Position numbers and translations under genes: made by a program
Assembly (NCBI RefSeq): GCF_000003815.2
Contig: NC_049981.1
Coordinates: 5,738,592 to 5,802,591 of the forward strand
Length of the DNA stretch: 64,000 nt
Source of the DNA: Branchiostoma floridae
Lineage: Eukaryota > Chordata > Leptocardii > Amphioxiformes > Branchiostomatidae
Direction: 5' to 3'
Shown: one piece after another, positions 55,161 through 64,000 of the stretch
How positions within the stretch are numbered: position 1 is the first letter of the stretch
Layout of the letters: every line of letters starts with the position of its first letter
Notes under the pieces: model-generated
Database searches by the model: none
Seen by the model: only the letters and a program-made list of their open reading frames with translations
What the model was told of the DNA's origin: nothing

Positions 55161-56349
55161 TCAGCAGAGACAACCATATCAAACCAGGCACTGTAACTTC
55201 GAAGACAGACTCCTGATAACTTTGTTTCCTGCAGAAACTTACAGTGGTCTATAAATCTACCTCACCTAAAAATGTATGCCCCACAACAAACCTTCGGTAC
55301 TGTACAGTGTCTGAAATGTTACTGACTTGCTACTGTTATCCCATTTATAACCTCTACGGTATTATACACAAGCACAAAAATATCAGTACAACAACGTGCC
55401 CGAAACGCACTGTATGTTCTCAAACCTAGTAGGAAACCAATTACATTGTAAACCATATGATACATGTAAAAAGCAGGAAGAAAACTTCAAGACCTTCACT
55501 TCGCAGTATGTTTGAGCTATTTTGAAAGGACAGCTATCTGAGACAATAATACATGTAGAAGATAAGAAAATAAATTGACTGTTCAAAACAAATCACACAG
55601 CTTTAAGACCCTAAATTCGCAGTGTGTTTGAGCTATTGACAAGGTCAGCGCTGTCGCATACATACAGTGTGGCTATGAGAAGCATACTGGTGACGTCTCC
55701 CGGTGTTTAATTACCACCCCCCACCCCCAAGGGCTGTGGAAATGTTTGCTCAGCATGACGACCATTGCAATCCCCATCAAGACTTCCAACACCCGAAAAC
55801 ATGTTATAAGTGAACCTAGTGTAATAACAGGTGCCAAATGTATCACAGCTTCTGAGTACTACGGTTGTACCAAAGGCCGAAGAATAGAAATCTGCCTTTC
55901 ACAGTGACGTGATCGTGTTTTCATGGGTCCGGTCCTAAAGACTTCTCCAGTTTGGCAAGCGTAAATGTGTCCAAACCTAGTGAGAGGTACAGGGATTTTC
56001 TATAGAAATGATCTAAGATTCCCTGGTGGAACATCATACTGTTCAGCTGTGTTTCTTGGAGGGTTTAAACAAAACTATTTGGCAACTCCTCAGGGGTGGA
56101 ATAATTATGTTATCTTTTTGACGAGTGATATTATAAAGATCGTCGATGCAGATAAAATGAGAACGGCTTTTAGAAAAATGTAGTCATAATCAACACAATA
56201 ACCACATTTGACCCTTTTTTCAAGCAGTTGAAGACGTATACAACTATTCAAAAGAGTTCAATGAAATCCGTCCATCCTCAGTTTGGTGCATCTTATCGTC
56301 AAGTTTAGATTGTTTCATATCTTCATACTGGTGATCACGACACTTCTCA
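55161..56349. other. No gene recognised
   Basis: Unique-looking sequence between the satellite and the tail of the LRR receptor gene. It may include the 3' UTR of that gene on the minus strand, but no polyadenylation signal was assigned. Confidence 0.4.
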
Positions 56350-59300
56350 CTACACCAGCTGTCTGATCATTTGGGGGGCCTACATCTTCATACGGATGGT
56401 CATGACCACACAGCAGCTGTACATGTGGTGTTTGGAGTTGGATTTAGTGATGGCTTGAGACTGGCCTTGCCCTACATCTTTATGCGAGCATTTGTTGTGT
56501 TAGTATCAGATTCAGTGTTGGGAATGACCAACGGCTTTGTAGAGGGAACATTGCATTGAAACAATCTGTCCCGTGCCATACGATGGGTTTCTAGCTTCGA
56601 TGACACCCTGAGACTGCCCCTGTCTTGTAGACTGATCATGGTCACTGGCTGTGGTTTTTGNNNNNNNNNNNNNNNNNNNNNNNNNNNNNNNNNNNNNNNN
56701 NNNNNNNNNNNNNNNNNNNNNNNNNNNNNNNNNNNNNNNNNNNNNNNNNNNNNNNNNNNNGGATGGCCTGAGACTGGCCCTGCCCTGTCTGATTGTGCTG
56801 TTTTTCTATATCTTCATACTGGTGATCATGGCCACTGGTCATTAAAGTAGCTGCAGTGTTTGGGTTGGACTTAGTGATGGCCTGAGACTGGCCCCGCCCA
56901 ATCTGATCATGTTGTGTCATATCTTCACACTTCTGGTCATGTCCACTGGTCACTACATTAGCTGTGCTGTTTGATATAGATTTATTGGTGGCCTCATACT
57001 GGCCCACAACTTTGTATAGAGAATTCTGCTGTAAGACGGTCGGCCCTGTGCCATAAGATAGATTTCTAGACTCCAAGGATTCATTGGTGGCCTGAGACTG
57101 GCCCTGCCCTGTCTGATCATCATGGTCGTCAACACCTTTATTTGGGTGATCATGACCACTGGCCACTACATAAGCAGCTGTGGTGTTTGTGTAGTGTCCA
57201 GCGATGGTCTGAGACTGGCCCTGCCCTGTCTGACCCTGACTACAGATCATTGTTGTAGATGCTTGGTCCTTTGCTGATGCTCCTACACCTACATACATAG
57301 GGTTTGGATCTAAGGCAGCTACCAACTCGTGATTTAACAGGTTTTCAACTTTCAGAGATTTCGTGTTAACCAGAGACTGGCCCTGGTCTGTCTGATCATG
57401 GTCGCTATCAGCATGTATATACTGGTGACCATGACCACTGGTCAGTACACAAGCAGCTGTGGTGTTTGTGCAATGTTCGGCGATGGCCTGAGACTGGCCC
57501 TGCCCTGTCTGATCATGATCGTTGTCAACATGTATATACTGGTGACCATGACCACTGGTCACTACGCAAGCAGCTGTGGTGTTTGTGTAGTGTTCAGCGA
57601 TGGCCTGAGACTGGTCCTGCCCTGTCTGACCCTGACTACAGATCATTGCTGTAGATGCTTGGTCCTTTGCTGATGCTCCCACACCTACATACATAGGGTT
57701 TGGATCTAAGGCAGCTACCAACTCGTGATGTAACATGTTTTCAACTTTCAGAGATTTCGTGTTAACCAGAGACTGGTCCAGGTCTGCCTGATTATGATGG
57801 TTGTCAACATCTTTATACTGGTGATCATGACTATTGGTCATTACAGTAGCTACGGTGTTTGTATTTGAGTCAGTGATGGTCTGAGCCTGGCCCTGTATTA
57901 GGTTGGTATGTCGGTCTATATCTTCATACTGGTGATCATGAGCATTGGTCACAACACCGGGTGTGGTGTTTGCGTGCGATTGAGTGATGGTCTGAGACTG
58001 ACCCTGCCCTGTGTGATAATGACAATTGGTCACTACGGTATCTGTAATGTTAAGTCTACGCAAGGCAATGTTAGAATCAGGGCCTAAAGAAGGGTTTGGG
58101 GGTGGATTCTTGGTCCTCTTCTTGCACCAGATTGTGAGAATGATGGTGCCGATCAGGGCAATGCCAGCTATCGAACCACAGACAGAGCCAATGAAAGCAG
58201 GTGTGGGAAAACTGGGAAGGGATTCTTTGGAAGAGTCCCTTTCCGGTTTTTCTGAAGTGTTTAGTTGGACTTTCTGTCGCTCCAGTTTTGCCTCTTTTAC
58301 CTTTAAGATCAGCTGGCGTGCTGTTGTAATAGTCATTAGATGTTATTTGGGTATCAGTATGGGAACTTTTGGTTTCCGGCTTGTCTGAAGTGGTTTTAAC
58401 AGTTGAACTTATTATTGCTCTTGTTTTGGCTCTTGTTGGACTTTCTGTCGAACCAGTTTTGCCTTTTTTACCTTTACGATCTGCTGTTTTGCTGTTGTAA
58501 TAGTCATTAGATGTTATTTGGGTATCAGTATGGGAAATTTTGGTTTCCGGCTTGTCTGAAGTGGTTTTAACGGTTGAACTTATTATTGCTCTTGTTTTGG
58601 CTCTTTTTTCTGCAGGACCTACTGTTGAGCCAGCTGCTGTGCAATTATGATAGTCTAAACAAGTTGCTCGGGTATCAGCGTGGAAACTGTTGCCTGTAAG
58701 GGGTGAAGCTATTGTCGGTCTTGTTTTGTTTATCTTGTTCTTGACTGTGGAGCCAGCTGTTGTACCTTTGCAACAATTGTTAAACTTTAAGGTTACTTGA
58801 ACATCAACAGGCAGTGCTGATTTGGTCGGCTCGACACATACCAAATCTTCAGGACTGACATCCGCAAGTTTCTGTCCCCGTAAGTTAGCGGGTTTGACAC
58901 ATGTTATCTGGTCTTTAAATGAAGGAAATTCAGTCGAATCTAGCCTAAAGGGAACCATCTTACAGTCACATTGCCAGGGATTCCGGTCAAGAGTTATGAC
59001 GAGATTAAATGGCAACAAGCTGAAAGCTAAAGGGGAAATGGCAGACATCTTGTTCAAGGCAAGCCCCAAATGCTGTAGCCGGGGTAGTTTTACAAATGCA
59101 CCTTCCTGAATCAATGTTATATGGTTTAACTCCAGGTACAACTCTTTTAGCTGGGCCAGATTTTCAAATGTACCTTTCTGAATCATTGTTATCTGGTTGG
59201 CTATCAGCCTCAACATCCATAGCCTGGTAAGATTTGCAAATATACCTTTCTGAATCATTGTTATCTGGGCGTTAGATAGGATCAACTCTTCTAACAAGTT

Positions 59301-59927
59301 TAGATTTGCAAATGGCTTAATCGTTCCTATCTTGCTGTTGCACAGATACAACTTTTGTAGCCCGGCTAGGTTTGCTAATTCACCTGGCTGAATCATTGTT
59401 ATCCAGTTTCCGGACAGCCCCAACTCTCGTAGCTGGGGTAGATTTGCAAATGTACCTTCCTGAATCATTGTTATCAGGTTGTGGAACAGGTACAACTTTT
59501 CTAACCAGGGTAGATCTAATATACCTGGCTTAATCGTTGCTATTTTGTTGTTGGCCAGGTTCAACTCTCGTAGCCATTGTAAATTTACAAATGCACCTTC
59601 CTGAATCATTGTTATCAGGTTGGAGCGTATGTCCAACTTTTGCAGCTGGGATAGATTTACAAATGCACCTTTCTGGAGTATTTTTATGTTGTTATCACAG
59701 AATACTAAATCTGTGGTGGATGATGGGAGGTTCAGACTAGTGCTGGTGAGGCCGAGACCTCTACAATCGCAGCGCGGTGGTGCGCAGCTGCGCAGTGGTT
59801 CGCAGCTGCGGCCGGTTTGGTGAACCGATGATCGTTCGCATCTGCGGCGCCGGCCGGCCTCTGGCATGTTGGGCTCCTTGAGGATGATGAGAAGGAACAT
59901 CAACAGGTGTCGTAGCCTTCTTCCCAT
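56350..59927 (-). CDS. LRR receptor with repetitive Tyr-motif cytoplasmic tail (apparent frameshift; gap)
   Basis: Starts at 59927 in a good context (ACACCATGGG). Signal peptide about 1-17, an N-terminal Cys cap near 41-55 (CEPLRSCAPPRCDC), ten LRRs of about 24 residues (LRELNLANNKIATIKPG; LRELGLSGNWITMIQPG) and an LRR C-terminal cap (NPWQCDCKMVPFR). A Thr/Lys-rich stalk follows with two copies of a RAKTRAIISSTVKTTSDKPE-type repeat. The reading frame then changes between about 58250 and 58310. The second frame supplies FPTPAFIGSVCGSIAGIALI with IGTIILTIWCKKR (transmembrane helix and stop-transfer) and a long tail of repeats with TGQGQSQAI and HDHQYEDI motifs. A 100-bp gap breaks the tail, and related repeat sequence continues to about 56350. 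This is a VLR/Toll-like ectodomain receptor without TIR. Whether the frame change is an indel, a short intron or an assembly error is unresolved. Confidence 0.8.
56661..56760. other. Assembly gap (100 N)
   Basis: Run of N inside the repetitive cytoplasmic-tail region, where assembly is expected to fail. Its true length is unknown. Confidence 1.
56761..58265 (-). CDS. LRR receptor transmembrane helix and cytoplasmic repeats (second frame)
   Basis: Begins around SEKPERDSSKESLPSF, then a GxxxG-bearing helix and WCKKRTKNPPPNPSLGPDSN. The tail holds repeats of 35-45 residues with HDHQYEDI, DHQYKDV, HQYIHV, NPMYVGVGASAKD (twice) and NSLYKVV. These fit Y-x-x-hydrophobic and NPxY sorting or adaptor motifs. 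The repeats are also alike at DNA level (ctgagactggccctgccctg). Confidence 0.8.
58308..59927 (-). CDS. LRR receptor ectodomain and stalk (first frame)
   Basis: About 540 in-frame codons encode the signal peptide, LRRNT, ten LRRs, LRRCT and the Thr/Ser/Lys stalk. Beyond about 58290 this frame reads into a Cys/His/Trp-rich sequence with no membrane helix and stops at 58077, which looks like out-of-frame reading. Confidence 0.85.
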
Positions 59928-60809
59928 GGTGTCTGGTTACCTGAGCGAAACAAAGAACAGGCTCCTCTGCTAAAGTATATGATAGTTTTACATTTGCTGG
60001 ACTCCCAATGATGATGCTGTGCTTGTTGGAGTTATCAGTTTCAGTGAAGCCACGTTGTTTCCCTCTAGCTCTTGTATGCCGGGTTTATATAACTATTTAT
60101 ATCATAGGGCAACTCCTAACAGCATACAAAACGTTATAAATTCATGAATAGTTACTTGAATTATGCTGCTAAACCACTGTTACACCGCTACAAACGTTAC
60201 CAAAATATGACTTAAGATAAAATGTAATAAAAGAAATGATAATGTCAATGAAAGTTCAGTTGCAAGTTCATGCCCGGGGACTAATTGCAAGTAGATGGTA
60301 GAAACATAGTTAGGTAACATACAATAACATGTGACAATGGATAGTGATTAATATTATAAAACGCAATAATCATTATCGTACAACTGCAGCAGCAGAAAAA
60401 TAATAATGGTAAACTATGTATAAAGAAAAGAATCATTATTATTATCATACAGCTAGAATTAAAAGCTAAAGTCGATAAAGTATATAGATAAGAGTTTTAA
60501 AAATGCTATTGTCATAGAGCGAAGAACCAGAACAGTAATGTCGTCAAACTATACAAAAAGAAAAAAAAATATTTTCACAATAAAACCTTTGCATACAAAA
60601 CTATAATAGAAAAACAACCAATCCGTACAATGAAGCATTATTAGCATGCACATTCTACAAAAACAACGCATCCCTACAAAGTCAAACCATGTAGAAAATC
60701 AACCGTTATCAGCATACAATTGCAAAATCTATGAAAACAATTAATCTGTACAAACTCAAAACATGCAGAATAATAATACAATATTACCATTACTTAGAGA
60801 GCGCGCCAG

Positions 60810-61982
60810 AATATTTGTTTCCCTTGTTGTGCCGAAATGTATTGTTAAAACAGCCTCAGAGTGCTCTTACTAATGTGGTTATGTTAATGGTCTGAAGCTG
60901 GCTGTTTGAATATTAATATTTAGCATGGAGGTTGTTTACTCGTTTTTATTTCACTAAAATTTTAACGACGTAGTTTAGACCAGATCAGATTAGGTCACGT
61001 CAATTTAATCCCTTGGTGCTCAAATGACGAAGGTGTGGGCGCGTGAAATGAAAGAAAACACGAAATAGGCATTCTGTTATAGACAATGCACATTCGACAG
61101 GAGCCAAAGTCAACAATTTACGCTGACAGACATTTCGAGCATAAAACCAAAAAGTTTGAGTGTATTCATGAATAGGAAAACTGAAAGAATTAGAAACAAC
61201 TTTCTTCACTGTTTTCTTCTTTCAACTCAGAAAAACGAACGAATCCAAAGAATTGGTTTTACTGACGCAATGCAATGTGCGGGAATATGAAGGCTGGTCG
61301 GTAACATGCTCTACCCTGCAGAAGTGAATATGAGCAATGTGGTTTACAGTACACGACTGTGTTCTGTTTTTATTTCTGTTTTGTTTTTGGGATACCACAT
61401 GTGTCTAGTTTTGTATCTTCCGTGCCTTTCCTTAAAGTTTGTTGATGCCTTTTGATTTTGAAAAAGGACAATTTTTTTGGAAATCATGCCCTACCCATAT
61501 TTCTAAGTGAGAATTTCTCGTAAAAAGTGCATTTTCCTATGATCTGGACCCGTCAAAGGCTTCATTCTATACTAGTTTGATCTGTTTCGTTAGTTATTTG
61601 GAAGAAATGTTGCTGTCCATGATACAAATGCAGCCATAAGGTTTTCTCTGCGACGTTTTGATAGCTTCCAGCTGCCTTCATTATGGCATAATAAAGGACC
61701 TTTCACCAGGTGATTTGATGTCTGAGAACACGCTAACCTAAATAAGTTCCTCGTAACGACGTAAGCTGGTAGGAAAATCATCAGTTGCCACGTTCTGTTT
61801 TGGGTGAGGAAGTCATGAGTGGCTGTGCTCAGTCCTCGTGTAGCACTGGTGCCTGCCAGATGCAAGCTCGACGTGACCGTTACACGACAGAGTGGGGAAA
61901 ACAATTTTTGATTAGACTAGCTAAGGTGGGCGTGTTGATTGCCTGAAGCTGACGTCACGAGTGACACGAAGGTGCTCATATA
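60810..61982. repeat. Diverged segmental duplication, unit 1
   Basis: Shares blocks in the same order with 62274-63180: GTCTGAAGCTGGCTGTTTG, CATGGAGGTTGTTTACTCG, TGATTAG and GAAGCTGACGTCACGAG, with many indels. It lies upstream of the LRR receptor start at 59927 (minus strand). Confidence 0.7.
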
Positions 61983-62273
61983 NNNNNNNNNNNNNNNNNN
62001 NNNNNNNNNNNNNNNNNNNNNNNNNNNNNNNNNNNNNNNNNNNNNNNNNNNNNNNNNNNNNNNNNNNNNNNNNNNNNNNNNNNNNNNNNNNNNNNNNNNN
62101 NNNNNNNNNNNNNNNNNNNNNNNNNNNNNNNNNNNNNNNNNNNNNNNNNNNNNNNNNNNNNNNNNNNNNNNNNNNNNNNNNNNNNNNNNNNNNNNNNNNN
62201 NNNNNNNNNNNNNNNNNNNNNNNNNNNNNNNNNNNNNNNNNNNNNNNNNNNNNNNNNNNNNNNNNNNNNNNNN
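61983..62273. other. Assembly gap
   Basis: Run of 291 N separating the two duplication units. Confidence 1.
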
Positions 62274-63180
62274 GCAACTGTTACTTGGCGAATATTATTG
62301 ATATGGTTGTGCTGATTGTCTGAAGCTGGCTGTTTGCATATTAACATTAACATGGAGGTTGTTTACTCGTTTTTCTTTCATTGACATTTTCATGACGCCG
62401 TTTGCACCAGATAAGAAGATAAGGCCACATTAATGTAACCCCTTGTTTCACAGATTGTTGCAGGATGATAACAGAGTAGTGAAATAGAAGCAAAGAAGAA
62501 ACAGACTTTTGTAGACTGAAAACTTTGCTTAGTCATTATTTTAGGCTGTTTGGCATTTCAATCATTAAATTACACATTTTAAGTGTCTCAATAACTAGGA
62601 CAATCTAAACAATTGGGAAGACAAGAGCATTATTCAATGGTGGTGCTACAATACTAGCGTTTGGTGTTCCTTCTATACTAAATGGCAAAAGTAGAAATTT
62701 TTAACTCAGAAAAAAAACAATCCAAAGAAATAAAATCGGCTAGTGAGGAACATGCCCTATCCACATGTTTTAAAGTTTGAATTTCACGTGCTCTCTAATG
62801 ATGTAGACCTGTCAAGTTATTTAGAAGCGATGCTACAGCCATACATTTTTGGCTGTAGCATCGTTTTACGTCTTGAAGGTTTCCAAATGCCTTCGTATTT
62901 TAGGTCATAATGTATTACTTTTCACCAGGGGATTTGAATTCGGAAAATTTACTTACCTTACGTTTCTCCAAACTTACCTCCAAACTTAGGCGGCCTATTT
63001 ACTTTAGTATTCTCTTGGTAACGAAGCGCTGTCCTCAGTCTTCTTGTTGCACCGGTGCCTCTCAGATGCGAGCTCGGTGTGGCTGTGACGCAACGGAGTT
63101 GGAAAAACAATGTCTGATTAGTCTTACTTACGTGGGCGTGGTGATTGTCTAAAGCTGACGTCACGAGAGTGCTCTAAGGA
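62274..63180. repeat. Diverged segmental duplication, unit 2
   Basis: Second copy of the 60810-61982 unit. The GAGCTCGG.GTGGCTGT..CGCA.CGGAGTTGG block occurs at about 63070 and again at about 63213, so part of the unit is present a third time. Confidence 0.7.
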
Positions 63181-63688
63181 ACATTAATCGGCCAAAAATC
63201 GACCAATTGCAGAGCTCGGAGTGGCTGTTGCGCAGCGGAGTTGGGAAAGCCTTATTTAGATGGGCGTGTTGATAAATGCTTTATTCGATACATTACATTA
63301 CTCTGACAGTTAGCATTTTGCATGAATTTAAAGAAAACAAACTATAAAAAAACGAGATCTACCGTCTATTTTGTTCTTCTTCATATACTGTTCCTGTCAC
63401 ACATGCTGTAACGTTACAAATAAAACATTTTCTTTACGTATAGTTTATTCATTAGTCGTGTTCACATGTCCACATGCACTCTCATCAATACAGCCCACAC
63501 GTCGTGACTCTTTTTGAAAAAAAACAGCAATGCTACATGAAGGAAAACACTGCTGTTAAATCTCTAAAAGCCCTACTCAATTCTTTTGTGTGAGGACTGG
63601 GACTATGGCCGAACATTCTGTGCTATATATTAATGCTATTTGGAGCCTTCCTGTGTTTTGTACAATCTTTAAATCTAAAGGTTGCCTA

Positions 63689-64000
63689 NNNNNNNNNNNN
63701 NNNNNNNNNNNNNNNNNNNNNNNNNNNNNNNNNNNNNNNNNNNNNNNNNNNNNNNNNNNNNNNNNNNNNNNNNNNNNNNNNNNNNNNNNNNNNNNNNNNN
63801 NNNNNNNNNNNNNNNNNNNNNNNNNNNNNNNNNNNNNNNNNNNNNNNNNNNNNNNNNNNNNNNNNNNNNNNNNNNNNNNNNNNNNNNNNNNNNNNNNNNN
63901 NNNNNNNNNNNNNNNNNNNNNNNNNNNNNNNNNNNNNNNNNNNNNNNNNNNNNNNNNNNNNNNNNNNNNNNNNNNNNNNNNNNNNNNNNNNNNNNNNNNN
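63689..64000. other. Assembly gap to window end
   Basis: N to the end of the window. It begins directly after a copy of the sequence that borders the 24-bp satellite at 51600-51779. Confidence 1.

Noticed and set aside
1-64000. CRISPR array or bacterial operon as an explanation for the repeats or the HypX-like gene
   Set aside because: Repeats have no unique spacers, and the HypX-like gene is split by eight introns containing animal transposons, so bacterial contamination is not supported.

Overview
The window is animal nuclear DNA. It has spliced genes with GT/AG boundaries, long introns packed with transposons, and several assembly gaps (runs of N). The gene content points to a cephalochordate (amphioxus, Branchiostoma-like): a large LDLa plus F5/8-type-C mosaic receptor, VLR/Toll-like LRR membrane proteins, a tRNA-derived SINE, and L1/Tx1, CR1 and Penelope-type retroelement pieces. 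The species is inferred from this combination and was not tested by a search. I recognised no rRNA, functional tRNA gene or CRISPR array.

Layout. 1-560 is a GC-rich minisatellite. 968-1390 (minus) is one phase-1/phase-1 exon with a galactose-binding-like fold. 1.4-7.2 kb is largely gene-free and holds one TTAA-flanked MITE and a 149-bp tandem duplication. 7343-28771 (plus) is one gene of about 18 exons. Its first coding exon holds 18 LDLa modules. Next come four single-LDLa exons, two F5/8C domains of three exons each, more LDLa exons, a Gln/Ser-rich stalk and a terminal hydrophobic segment. Its introns carry an antisense L1/Tx1-type LINE with target-site duplication (14352-17943), a Penelope remnant, a foldback repeat and MITEs. 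27.4-34.1 kb is transposon-rich and gene-poor. 34642-35700 is an intronless LRR type I membrane protein. 39454-47753 (minus) is a complete nine-exon gene for a HypX/HoxX-like protein: an N-terminal formyltransferase domain fused to a C-terminal crotonase domain, with a probable mitochondrial presequence. 51780-55160 is a 24-bp-unit satellite array. About 56350-59927 (minus) is a ten-LRR receptor with a repeated Thr-rich stalk, a transmembrane helix and a repetitive cytoplasmic tail rich in Tyr motifs. It is interrupted by one apparent frameshift and a 100-bp gap. 60.8-63.7 kb is a diverged duplication broken by gaps.

The most striking gene is the HypX-like one. In bacteria HypX makes carbon monoxide from a formyl group for the active site of O2-tolerant [NiFe]-hydrogenase. 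Animals are not known to have that enzyme, so a well conserved, intact, intron-bearing and probably mitochondrial copy suggests an unexplained one-carbon/CO chemistry in this animal. The LDLa/F5-8C and LRR genes look like cell-surface recognition receptors that evolve by exon shuffling and tandem module duplication. They are not obviously functionally linked to the HypX-like gene.

Method: exon limits come from reading splice signals, codon phase and domain patterns by eye. No database search, gene predictor or RNA data were available.
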